The notes beneath the pieces were generated by a model. It did not search any database. It was not told where the DNA came from and saw nothing but the letters and a program-made list of their open reading frames with translations. The translations under genes and the position numbers were made by a program. Shown here piece after piece: positions 21,729 to 30,900 of a stretch of 30,900 bases of DNA. The DNA is from Entrophospora sp. SA101 (taxonomy: Eukaryota > Glomeromycota > Glomeromycetes > Entrophosporales > Entrophosporaceae): contig CAUDNR010000480.1 in assembly GCA_958430865.1 (NCBI GenBank), forward strand, positions 79,386 through 110,285, written 5' to 3'. Position 1 is the first letter of the stretch. Each line of letters opens with the position of its first letter.

Positions 21729-22875
21729 TTGTTTCCTTTTTTGGATTGCGGGAACATTAATGGATAACAAACCTTGAATCTATCCATTCATTCCTTTCCG
21801 CTGAACGACAAGGAATACACAGAAAGTCACGGCAAAAATTTTTAAATCAGCAGTAACACATGGTATATTTAATTGCCTTTTGTTTATGGCTGTGATAGCA
21901 TTAAAAACACAACGAAAAAATGTTTGGTTGAGAGCAGGATAGGAATGGACTGGTTTGTGTTTATAAGATAAAGGGTTACTAGATTTGCAAGTAGAGCACT
22001 CGTAAGTTGTTTTTGTGAATATGTAAAACATTTTCATTAATAGGCTTAAGTAGGCCTACTTTACTGTAGATGGTGTATATTTAATATCAGGTGATCTATT
22101 TTGAAGTTTTAATAAATTTTTTTTTTATTTTTTTTGAATATGATGGGTTTTCAGTGCCAGGGTTAGGACATAATAACGTTATAATCTTCATCTATATTGC
22201 AACTTCCTTGTTCACTTTTTTGAAAAAGGATGGTCGTTTTGTCAATCATGTATTCAAAGCTCCCTTTCCACCAAATTAAATCAACTTATGTCCATGCTAA
22301 TGAATTATCAAATATTTCAGCGTGTGCTTTAAATTGACGTTAAATCTTTACCAAGTAATAGTGTAATAAAATTTGATAATGACATCATACCATTTTTAGA
22401 TACTTTATGGTTGGAAATCCCAACATTATATAATTATAATAGTTCTTTCAAAATTTATTGTAAAAGCAAAAATAATTATTTATAATAATAATTTACTCCA
22501 ATTTTTAAGACGTTTAAGAAAATATAATTCCATTTTTTTAATGGCCGTGGTTCTACTTGGAGAGTTCCTTTCAATATAATGAATATTCATTAGGAAGCTT
22601 TGGTTATCTTTCCCAAAAAGGTAATAAAATTTACTTTTTAGGTAAGATAATCACGTTTCAATAAGCAGCACATAACTCCATTTTGTTACACGGTTCAATT
22701 TTTAATCGGTTGATATCTTTGAAAAGTTGTTTTCGTTTATATTATTTCATATTTTAGAAGTTTATCGTTCTACATTGTATAATAATTATATAAATAAATA
22801 GAATCTAGTTATTTTTTTCCTATTAATTATTTACGAAAATAACAACTTGATACATAAATCATACATACATCATTT
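21729..22875. other. Unique spacer between the duplicated segments
   Basis: A minus-strand frame at 21780-22037 (85 codons, with PALNQTFFRCVFNAITAINK) is open but unrecognised. Near 22553-22620 a plus-strand reading GRGSTWRVPFNIMNIH then a stop and EALVIFPKKV looks like decayed coding sequence. The last few hundred bases probably contain the promoter of the gene starting at 22876. Nothing else is supported. Confidence 0.35.
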
Positions 22876-23208
22876 ATGAATAATAAAGAGAAAACTGGAA
22901 ATTACAGAGTAATATGCGCCAAATATTCAGATGGTGATTCGTCTAAATGGCCTGTTACTCACTTAAAACAAGCATTTGATAAGGACCATGTAAAATTTTT
23001 TTATGAATTGGACAAAAACAGTCTTTTATTTAACAGTTGGATGGAAAGACTAGGTCAAGAAGTAACTGAAATAACAAAATCAAAAGGTATGTAAAAATAC
23101 ATATCAATCGGTTATAATAAAATTTTTATTTGAAATGAGTTAATTTATAGAATCGATATTTCATATTTAGAAAAATTAGTATTGGAAGAACTGTTGGTGT
23201 TAGTATAA
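22876..23208 (+). CDS. Small two-exon gene of unknown function ending inside copy 2
   Basis: Exon 1 runs from ATG 22876 to 23088 with a good donor (AAAG/GTATGT). It encodes a charged, soluble-looking segment: GNYRVICAKYSDGDSSKWPV, then THLKQAFDKDHVKFFYELDK and SWMERLGQEVTEITKSK. Exon 2 from 23171 (after CATATTTAG) adds EKLVLEELLVLV and a stop at 23206-23208, giving about 83 residues. The last eight or so codons lie inside the duplicated segment, whose left edge is 23186. I do not recognise the family. The gene could be truncated or given a new end by the duplication; in copy 1 the same bases follow a different upstream sequence. Confidence 0.45.
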
Positions 23209-23475
23209 TCATGATGATGAACTCCTGGTGGCAAAGGAACATGGAAAATAAAGAGATAGTAATTGAGTATTTGGAGCAGAAACTTGGCAGAACTTTTCAC
23301 AAAAAACACCACTTAAAAAAGAGATGATTTTACTAATCTATATTGGGAGAGAATGTGATGAACACAAATCTCGATTTTCTCACTTTTGGTGGTTGCCAAA
23401 AAATTTTTGGTAGTACAAATGTTTACATTTTTGCGCCACACGGCCAAATTTTAAAATTTATTTTTTTTTTTGAAA

Positions 23476-23871
23476 ATGAGAGAAGAAACCAAGGTTTTAT
23501 TTTGCATACATTTTATGAATGTTCGGAAAGAAAGAAGATGTAATAAATCCATTAAATTTTCTTTTTTTTTTTAATAGGAGAAAATTGTCAAAATACTTGA
23601 TATTACAAAAACTATTTTTCATTGGAGCTTTATTCCATTCATACTTTATCTTGGTAAATTAATCATTATTCTATATTAATATTATAATTAGTTTAATAAT
23701 TAATCTAATAATTTAATAAAAATTAGGATTTACAAGAAGTAATCCAAGACCTTCTTTAATCAGGTAAATTGAATTTTTTTTTTTCATTAAAATAAATCAA
23801 AAAAAAATTTTTTATTTAATAAAATGGAAATTTTATTATTTTTTTTTAGAATGATTAGTCCTTTGGCATAA
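23476..23871 (+). CDS. TOM7: TOM7, mitochondrial import receptor subunit (copy 2), four exons
   Basis: Exons 23476-23493, 23578-23653, 23727-23763 and 23850-23871 encode exactly the same 50 residues as copy 1. The only difference seen within the gene is one base in the third intron. At least 290 bp of identical sequence precede each start, so if that contains the promoter both copies could be expressed. Confidence 0.9.
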
Positions 23872-25972
23872 TATTATTACAAAATAATAAATAATACCTT
23901 ACAATTGCCATCATGTAACTAAACAATAACAACAATGATCTAAAAGATTCAATTTTCAATTGTATGAAAAACAAATATTAATAAATAAATAAATGAAATA
24001 GCAAAACCACTTACTTTCATATTAAATAGATATTAAAATATCAAAATCATTTACAAGTTTTTTTTTTAACAATGGTGATGGTAACATCTTTGTTTCTTTG
24101 TTTGTTGGTTATTTAGATATTAAACGCAAATAATGTATTTTTTACATGATTTAATCATAAATAAAAGAAATAAATTAGCTATAAATACAGGATAGAAAAT
24201 TATAACCATTCACTTAATCTGTAATGAACAAATATAGGTGATAACCGCATCATTTTTATTATTAAACATTAGTGTTAATATTGTATTTGGAATTATAGTA
24301 TTATTTTAATTAATATTATTGTGAAGGTGAGTGTTTAATTGATTCATGTTCTTCTTTCCTATGGTCTACTTCTTGTTGTAGAGCCACTCCAATCAGCAGA
24401 TCTATACTAATAATTTTCATCACCATTCCACTAACCCAAACTTATATGCCCCTACTAATCTTCATATTTTGCAAGAAAGCCTCTTCACCAAAATAACAAT
24501 ATGAAATAAGTAGGAGACTACTGAGAGAACGGGAATTTAGAAAGCTGTGTATAAAAGCCAAACTGATAAATTATTGTTTATCATGTGTTTCAACAATTGC
24601 AGATTCAAGCTATCTAAAAAGAAGAGCAGATTAGAAAAGATAAAGGTAAAAAATGGAAGGTTTGCCAATAATTATTTTATTAAGCTCATAAGCTACATTC
24701 ATATCTCAATTGTGGCATGCTGTAACAAAATCAGACAAAGCAAACATTCATACTATTAAGAATTTCAGGTATTAAAAATCATCATTCTCATGATATAACA
24801 ATTTTACTATATACAGTGTGTTGTGAAAAAAATGGCGGTGATGAAAAATAGCATATCTTGACAAATTACAAAAGATAAATAATAAAAATTTGATATGAGT
24901 TACTATTGCCAATTTTTTGTAAATCTTTTTTTTTAGATTTCACTAAATTTTTTGACTTCTACCAAAAATTATTAGACACCCCAAAAGTATAATTAATCAG
25001 ACCAATTTGCAACTTAAGCTCTATTCATATAAAATCTCATGCTTCTAGAACTTTATCAATTAAAAATGGGGCATGCTGCAACAGAACCAGTCAAAGTGAA
25101 CATTGCATTACCAAGGATTTCAGGGATCAAAATTTAGTCATCTCAATTATAATATAAATTTTATATTTCATAAATAAAGTTAATATGTAAATATATAATT
25201 TTTTATTCAATTATTGTGTATGAGATAAACTTAGTTATTTGTTACATATGGTAATTTTCTTATGGACAATGGATTATACATTTTGCGCATTTCATTTCCC
25301 TATATATAAAATCAACGATTAATATTTTATCTTAATAATTGTATTTTATACTATTTATACCTCATGTTCTTCAGGTAATGATGGTGATGATTCCTATAAA
25401 TATAAGTAAAAAAATTAAATGTCTACCATTATTAGTATTAATGTTTCAATTATACTTGCATTATTTTTGTGACATTTTTTTGGTAATGGATCAATATCAT
25501 AGTTTATGGACTTTTTTTTTTCGGAGATTATATTTATGATATGTTGTTGGAAGGAGTTGTCAGTTGTTACAGCGGTTGTTACAGTGGTAATGATGGGAGT
25601 GGAAGATGAGGTATTTATCTGTATGTAATAGTTTTAAATAATCTAAAAATAGTTACCTGATTGGTATTAAAAATATAAATTTGATACAGTCAATTTGCCA
25701 AATAGATATCAACAATTTAATAGCAAATAACAGAGTTTTATTTTATCTATTTTTTTTCATCCATTATACATAATTAAATTAAGTTCCACTAAAAAAAGAA
25801 TAATTCTAATTAGTTTTTTATTGTCAAAGAAATTAACCAAGTTGCTACTAAAAAAAACAGAATAATTTCTTTAATTAGAAAAAAAATCAACCAAGTTTCC
25901 ACTAAAAAAGTTGGATATAAGTGAGGTAAAGTTTATATCAAAAACAATACAGGGAAATCAGTCACAGCTCCA
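23872..25972. other. Non-coding remainder of duplication copy 2
   Basis: Same content as 19159-21259: no credible gene, the paired GGCATGCTG-containing motifs at about 24714-24773 and 25066-25135, and ACTAAAAAA repeats near 25784-25909. Confidence 0.45.
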
Positions 25973-26314
25973 TCAGTGGGATTTAATCAAGGATGGGATG
26001 TAAATAATGGGGGATATAAATATTATTAATCCATCCCATGAATTTTTCCTAACAGATAGGCAAAACTCCTCATCACCAGTGTCTAAAATTTGTGCAGAAT
26101 GCTTGTTCTGAGCATAATAATTTATTTGCACATGGTATAATTTTAAAGTAGGTAATGATTTTAATCCTTCCAAAATTATAAATCCTATATTTTTGGCTGA
26201 ATTATTCGCAGGTTCTGCTAAGCATAATAATCGCATCGTCCCGTGATTTGTTTTCTGATTTTCTAAATTTGTATACGCCCAATTCATATCCTTTTTTTGG
26301 AGGATGTCAACCAT
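25973..26314 (-). CDS. Hypothetical 113-codon frame in duplication copy 2
   Basis: Identical to the frame at 21260-21601 and equally unrecognised. On this side an adjacent minus-strand frame at 26307-26507 runs across the right edge of the duplicated segment, so any upstream part would differ between the two copies. Confidence 0.3.
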   Translation of the reverse strand: MVDILQKKDMNWAYTNLENQKTNHGTMRLLCLAEPANNSAKNIGFIILEGLKSLPTLKLYHVQINYYAQNKHSAQILDTGDEEFCLSVRKNSWDGLIIFISPIIYIPSLIKSH

Positions 26315-26441
26315 CCCTCATTACATAGATAGTATCATGTGATGCGAGCAGTAGATTTACATGCGCAAAAAATCTTTTGGTGTATCCTATACCCCTGACG
26401 TGATTTATGTAGCATTTCCGATACTGTGATAAAACTAGTGT

Positions 26442-27283
26442 ACATAACGAACGATGTAAATTGTATTGGCCTTCAAGGGAAGCGGAGCTAATAATGTAAC
26501 AAAGCATGTTCTGCCTGCTAAACCGTTTAAAATTCCTTAGCCGGCAAATACAGTTAGACCTTCATAAATATTTCAGTAAACAAGTAGCAGTTCCGTTTAG
26601 CAATAATTTTTTATTATATGTATTGAAGTCTTCGATTAGAAAGACAAACATAGGCGGTTGAGAAGTTACGTGATGATTATATTATTTTGTAGCTTGTGAT
26701 AATCTATTATATATGTGTAATAAAAATTGGTGATGGATGAGAAGATATTTGTGTTAAGGATACTATTTGTGTAATTTAGTTGATACTTTATGAAAATAAA
26801 ATAATTTTTATGGAAATATTTTTCATACGAGATTGTAGGATCATGGGATCGTGTTTGTGATAATTAATTTAGTATGAGGGAGGGTAATAGATCCTCAAAT
26901 TATATATTAATGATTTTTCTAGTTGTTTCTCTGCAAGGTCCATAACTCCAACAATTATGTCAAAGTCACTTTATGTGATTGGAATTCGATTCTTAGACTG
27001 TAGATGTTTGACGTAAAACAAAGCGAGTTTTGTCGGTGATTCATTATTTATCCACGCAAAAAAATTCAAATAGAAACAGGACGACATATCTAATCAATTC
27101 TCAAAAAATACTTGGAATGACTATATGTAGATTTTCATAATACCATATTTCAGTAAGAACAATCCAATCCTCATAGCAGAATTCTCAAGTGGTTGATCTT
27201 GTACTTCAATAATCACGTGACTGAAATTAAAAAAATACCTCCTTAATTTTTCCATATCATTATTATAAATATATCTTTTCTTA
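26442..27283. other. Upstream region of SEM1; no other gene seen
   Basis: Unique sequence between the duplication and SEM1, presumably carrying the SEM1 promoter in its last few hundred bases. It includes CACGTGA at 27214-27220, an E-box-like word, but nothing shows it is used. Confidence 0.45.
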
Positions 27284-27739
27284 ATGTCTTCAAATCAGGG
27301 TTCCTCTTCTTCTTCAAGTAAGCAAAATAATAATAATGATAATAAAGGCGAGAGTAGTAAACAAGAACAACAGTTGAAAACACAGAATGGATCGTCAATA
27401 ACACAACTTGGTGCTTTAGAAGATGACGAATTTGAAGAATTCAATGCTGAAGGTAGTTGATAAATATCATTTATACAACATTCTTAACAATTTGTAAATT
27501 AAGTAACATATTTTTTATTTAATAGATTGGAATGAAACAGAAGAAGATCAAGAAACTCATTTATGGGAGGATAATTGGGATGATGAGGATATCGAAGATG
27601 ATTTTTCCAAACAATTAAAGTTAATATTTGATTATATTAATTTTAAGATTATGTTTATTAAATTATTAATCTTTTGTTGTTTTTTTAAAGAGCTGAAATC
27701 ACCAAAGCTACTATTATGCCACAGCCAATGAGACATTAA
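27284..27739 (+). CDS. SEM1: SEM1/DSS1, acidic proteasome lid and TREX-2 subunit, three exons
   Basis: Sem1/Dss1 is a small intrinsically disordered acidic protein that helps assemble the 19S proteasome lid. It also serves TREX-2 and BRCA2-type complexes in the nucleus. Exons 27284-27452, 27526-27619 and 27691-27739 give 103 residues. The Ser/Asn/Gln-rich first 40 residues are followed by the family core LGALEDDEFEEFNAEDW (about 42-58). The second hallmark WEDNWDDEDIEDDFSKQL (about 70-87) and a short helical end (KAEITKATIMPQPMRH) follow. The N-terminal extension makes it longer than the human (70) and yeast (89) proteins. The donor GTTAAT and acceptor AAG of intron 2 are weak, but they give the only open junction and the expected K-A-E sequence. 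Confidence 0.95.
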
Positions 27740-28271
27740 TTAAGAACGAAATTATTTCAAGTAAAATGATTTATTAATTATAATAACAATAAACAACAAT
27801 AAAAAAATTTTTTGAATAAAATAATAATAATTTGTTATTTATTTTCTTGCACTAGATTTGGATACAATGATAACTTAATTGTGCTATTTTAAAGAGAAAA
27901 CAATAAATCAAAAAAAACTATTTTTACAATACTATCTATTTTTGAGGTTTGCATTTTATTTATTAATCAACTTATATCATGTGTTAAAAGTTATCAGCCT
28001 GGTTTTAAAGCTCGTAACAGTTATTGAATATTATTATGAAAAACAAATGTTACTTAATATGCAAAAATGAATTGTGATAATAAATTTTCTGTCTGTGATC
28101 TGCAGTGAGTACTTGTTTATTGTCATATAAAGATCCTGATAAAAAAAAGAAAGTTGGTAAACAGTTAAATAAAGTTTTTATCTAGTATATGAAATTAATC
28201 CAGAAGCGAATGGCAATGAAGTGTCTAGTTGAAGCTTTTGACTACAATAGATGTTAAATTATGTTAAATTT
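27740..28271. other. 3' region of SEM1; no gene seen
   Basis: This is AT-rich sequence with several AATAAA-like polyadenylation words. A 63-codon open frame at 27879-28070 is Leu/Tyr/Lys-rich translation of AT-rich DNA without support. Confidence 0.45.
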
Positions 28272-28786
28272 CAAAATGCTTTACATGATTTTCTTATCAA
28301 GTATTGGTCTATTCCTGCTTCTCATGGTTTGCTAACATCGTTGATAGAGAGAGATCTTAGGTTTAAGAATTACGTTTTGCAGAAGGAATAAAAACAATCC
28401 AATCTTTAAGAACTCAATATGAGTTGATGGTATCCTATTATAATGGTGATTTTTTTAAAAAAAACACCAAGTACAACTCCTATGTAGACAACCTACAATA
28501 AGGTGCCTCGGGTATTGTATGAGCTCCAATGTCGTGAGGCTCTTGTTGCAAATATTAGCGGAAATGATATGTGACCAGGTCAATATTCGCCTTGCAGTTT
28601 AATTTGGATGTTTCTAAAAACCACTATTTTGATCGTGTCTTGTGATTAACTCTGGGTGCAAAACCATATGGTGGTTTTTATATAGCCGTTTGCGAATTTT
28701 TGATGGATCCAGAGCATGTATCGACAGAACTTAATTTCAAGGGATACATGAGTAGAGCTCGTCAAGATAAATTTATGGCGAGATAA
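28272..28786 (+). pseudogene. Decayed coding sequence of unknown family
   Basis: Frame 28272-28391 reads QNALHDFLIKYWSIPASHGL then LTSLIERDLRFKNYV before a stop. Near 28502-28571 another stretch reads VPRVLYELQCREALVANISG. Frame 28646-28786 reads LTLGAKPYGGFYIAVCEFLM then DPEHVSTELNFKGYMSRARQ and a stop. The pieces have normal protein composition in the same direction but are interrupted by stops and shifts without plausible introns. I do not recognise the family. Confidence 0.4.
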
Positions 28787-29437
28787 CAGTCATATTTTTT
28801 TAATTCAGATATTTCACTTAATTTAATATCTTAGCAATATTTTGATTTATAATTTTCAATCATCGTTGTTTCTTCAATACCAGAAGAGGCATCAAGAACC
28901 CGTTTACTTTTTATTAACTGCTACTAAACAAAGTTTTTAAAAAGAAGCTACATACTCATTTTTAGAAAAAGACAAAAGCTGAAGATGAAAAAGGTTAATA
29001 ACTCTTCCATATGCCATCCATCTGGTGAAAGGGGAAATATGGTTTAAACCATAAGTGTTGGTTTGGTTGAATCAACGGCCCAAAAGCTGGTCTTTTAAAG
29101 AGTCGTCTCGTTGCCTTGGGCACAGTCTTTTTTACACAGTTTATGAGTTCCCATCCCAGAAATTAAATCTTTTTTACATTTGAGGAAGAAATTAATTGTA
29201 AATCAATAATAATATGTTTCAGGAAGCGGACTATTTATATTAATGTGAATTAAATATAGATCAAAAAAATTCAAAAGTAATCTCCATCAAAGATCCATCA
29301 TCCATCCAACAATCATTTTCACGCGGATTACAAGATAATCATTCTCTCTCTTCATTGTTATATACAAAATTTATAAATCGTAAGAACGTATTAAAATTTA
29401 AAGCTTTGTTAGAAAAAACATTTAATTCAAAAACATT

Positions 29438-29700
29438 ACTGTGCCGTTTTATATATTAAGTATTTGTGGATTAATATCAAGATCACAAGAAGCATACTAT
29501 CGATCAAAGGACAATGCATTTAATAGAGTATTTGCAAAGAACGGATGGTTTTGGACCACAGTAGTATATAGGCAATGAATAAAAATAAAAGACAAGGACA
29601 GAAACTAGTTTTTTCTATACTTCGTTATATTGCAGCAGGTATATAACAACGCAAAAAATTTCTTTGGACCAAGTATATTGATGATATATATTCACAATGA
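29438..29700 (+). pseudogene. Relic of a FIT-family (fat storage-inducing transmembrane) protein
   Basis: FIT proteins (FITM2, yeast Scs3/Yft2) are ER membrane acyl-CoA diphosphatases needed for lipid-droplet formation. Frame 29438-29578 reads VPFYILSICGLISRSQEAYY, then RSKDNAFNRVFAKNGWFWTT and a stop. The NxFNxxFxKxGWxWTT pattern is typical of the family. After a frameshift, KLVFSILRYIAAG appears (29605-29640). After another shift comes FFGPSI (29660-29677), matching the family's WFFGPxxxD motif. The correct order with broken frames indicates a decayed gene. Upstream (29240-29437) there is further coding-like sequence (SLLYTKFINRKNVLKFK) in the same direction. Confidence 0.55.
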
Positions 29701-30210
29701 GTGGAGACAATTATAGATTTAGCTAGAACACAGAAAGTATGGAAAAACAATTAGCACTAATAGTTCATATCAATGTAAAAGTTGAGGAGAGAGAGAATCT
29801 GTCAGAAGAAATATGCGGATCATTCAATAAGAATTTAAAAGATTCTCTTTGGTTTTTTATCAATAAGTTATTTTTCACGGTAAAATATTAAAGAAAGTTC
29901 TACTGGAATATTATATTAATTTCTAACTTATTTTTTATTGCTACAAATTACAAAAGCTTTTTTAGCAATTGTGAAAGTGATAAGGAAGGAATTTAGAGAA
30001 GAGAAATATTTATTGTTGTACCTTATATCTAGTAATCAAAGTTGTAATTCTGTTTAAAGAAAGAATAAGTGTGCTAATTTATAATTATCACCATTACTTT
30101 TATCATTATCACTAGTTAGTCTTTTAAAAAAATTTTCCTGTAAAAAAAAATAGTTTTTATTCTAAAATTTATATTTATATAGTTTTAATATTATATATGG
30201 TTAAAATTGT
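29701..30210. other. Intergenic stretch with no gene seen
   Basis: AT-rich sequence between the FIT relic and the 3' end of NF-YB. It probably contains the NF-YB 3' UTR at its right end. Confidence 0.4.
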
Positions 30211-30900
30211 TTAACTTTGATGATTATCTTGGATAAAATTTTCTGGTACTAAAGAAAGAAAATTAATTATTATTCTCTGAATTTTGTAATGAATCATAAA
30301 ATATGTAAAATTACCATTAAAAAATTGTTGTTTCTGACCATAATCATCTGTTGATTCATCTTTATCTTTTGTAGTTGAAGATCTTTCAATTTTTGTTGTC
30401 TTCATCAATCAAAATAATATGTATATATATTAGTGCATAAAATATAATCTCAATAGTTCTATTATAATAATATATATATATTAAAACTAACTTCTCTATA
30501 TTTTGCTAAATAAATCTTCAAAGCCTCTGCATAATTTTCGAAACCTAGAGATTGCATAGCCCACAAAATATCTTCTCCATTAATTGTCTTTCTTTTTTCT
30601 TGTTGACAACGATCACTTGCTGTTTAAAAAGAAATTTTCTAAATTAATGTAAGTCTAATATTCGTAGCTATGTGATTTATGTGTATATACGCACACATGA
30701 ATATATAAATTTTCATTCCTGAAATATCTTTTTTGATAAATAAAAGGATATTCACTCGTTATGAAGGAAATGAATTCTGAAACACACTCTTGAACACATT
30801 CTTTGGCTTCTTTTGCAATCTTTGCATTGTCTGGTAAAGCTTTTTTCATTATACGTGCTACATTTGCTATTGGAAGAAAACGATCTTGTTCTTTAAAATC
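30211..30900 (-). CDS. HAP3: NF-YB/HAP3, CCAAT-binding factor subunit B (partial, 5' end outside window)
   Basis: NF-YB pairs with NF-YC through histone folds and, with NF-YA, binds CCAAT boxes in promoters. Visible minus-strand exons are 30752-30900 (continues upstream), 30492-30621, 30315-30399 and 30211-30248: 133 residues. The histone fold is almost perfectly conserved: [20 protein letters not shown], then [25 protein letters not shown] at the exon end, [20 protein letters not shown], and [20 protein letters not shown]. The remaining tail ([20 protein letters not shown]..., ending DNHQS) is hydrophilic. The intron inside the fold (30622-30751) does not obey GT-AG when the conserved protein is kept: it starts ATATCCTTTT and ends AC, a U12-type AT-AC intron. 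The other two introns are ordinary GT-AG. Confidence 0.95.
30622..30751 (-). other. AT-AC (U12-type) intron in NF-YB
   Basis: On the minus strand the exon ends ...ACGAGTGA, followed by ATATCCTTTT at 30751 downward, an exact match to the U12-type 5' splice consensus RTATCCTTT. The 3' side ends ...TTTTTAAAC at 30622, followed by AGCAAGTGATCG. Joining these gives T-S-E-A-S-D-R-C, the conserved NF-YB sequence. A possible branch site is TTACATTAAT (minus-strand bases 30652-30643), about 22 nt from the acceptor and partly matching TTCCTTAAC. Splicing at AAACAG instead would put a stop codon immediately in frame. Confidence 0.8.

Larger units (their letters stand above)
23186..26441. repeat. Segmental duplication, copy 2 (3256 bp, contains TOM7)
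   Basis: This is the direct repeat of 18473-21728 at constant offset 4713, with one substitution noticed (23803). The right edge is sharp: both copies share ...AAAACTAGTGT, after which copy 1 continues TTGTTTCC and copy 2 ACATAACG. The left edge shares AAGAACTGTTGG, preceded by ATTAATTAA in copy 1 and TAGTATTGG in copy 2. Confidence 0.93.

Noticed and set aside
18473..26441. The duplicated segments as LTRs of a retrotransposon
   Set aside because: At 3.3 kb each they hold a housekeeping gene, lack TG...CA ends and target duplications, and the 1.5-kb spacer has no gag or pol sequence.
30619..30755. Ordinary GT-AG intron in NF-YB (donor GTGAAT, acceptor AAACAG)
   Set aside because: It keeps the frame but removes two residues from the conserved central helix, whereas the AT-AC reading restores the family sequence exactly and matches the U12 donor consensus.
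1..30900. tRNA, rRNA or CRISPR array
   Set aside because: No cloverleaf with a GTTC loop, no rRNA-like conserved block and no regularly spaced short repeats were found on reading both strands.

Overview
This is AT-rich eukaryotic DNA with compact, multi-intron protein genes, poly-A/T tracts and many small inverted-repeat elements. Recognisable proteins and intron style fit an early-diverging fungus, most likely a Glomeromycotina (arbuscular mycorrhizal, Rhizophagus-like) genome. That assignment is inference from gene families and composition, not from a search. Because genes are split by introns of about 50-130 nt, long open frames are rare, and nearly all gene models here were rebuilt by joining exons by eye.

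Layout. 1-4279: no confident gene, but a hairpin cluster, a diverged tandem repeat and two small DNA-transposon relics. 4280-5792 (+): a five-exon SAM-dependent methyltransferase. 6474-7356: a pogo/Tigger-like non-autonomous element with TA flanks and a nested inverted repeat. 7832-9880: more element relics and decayed coding sequence. 10002-11009 (+): five-exon ALG14 (N-glycan assembly at the ER). 11166-12665 (-): a HIRIP3/CHZ-type histone chaperone gene carrying several stops and frameshifts, probably a pseudogene. 12968-14023 (+): a Tra2-like SR splicing factor with one RRM. 15763-16257 (-): ribosomal protein eL38, whose first coding exon is just the ATG. 16791-18106 (-): gene fragments, one resembling the helicase part of a Dicer-like protein.

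18473-21728 and 23186-26441 are two nearly identical direct copies of a 3256-bp segment, each with a complete four-exon TOM7 gene (mitochondrial outer-membrane import). They are separated by a 1457-bp unique spacer that ends in a small two-exon gene of unknown function. 27284-27739 (+): SEM1/DSS1, the small acidic proteasome lid/TREX-2 subunit. 28272-28786 and 29438-29700: decayed coding sequence, the second recognisable as a FIT (fat-storage-inducing transmembrane) family relic. 30211-30900 (-): the 3' part of the NF-YB/HAP3 CCAAT-binding subunit, running off the window.

The genes are unrelated housekeeping functions and do not form a cluster or pathway. The most notable observation is in NF-YB: the only splice that restores the conserved histone fold exactly uses /ATATCCTTTT at the donor and AC/ at the acceptor, i.e. 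an AT-AC U12-type (minor spliceosome) intron, which is rare in fungi. The TOM7 segmental duplication, a high share of AAG 3' splice sites, and the decaying HIRIP3-like gene are the other points worth attention.
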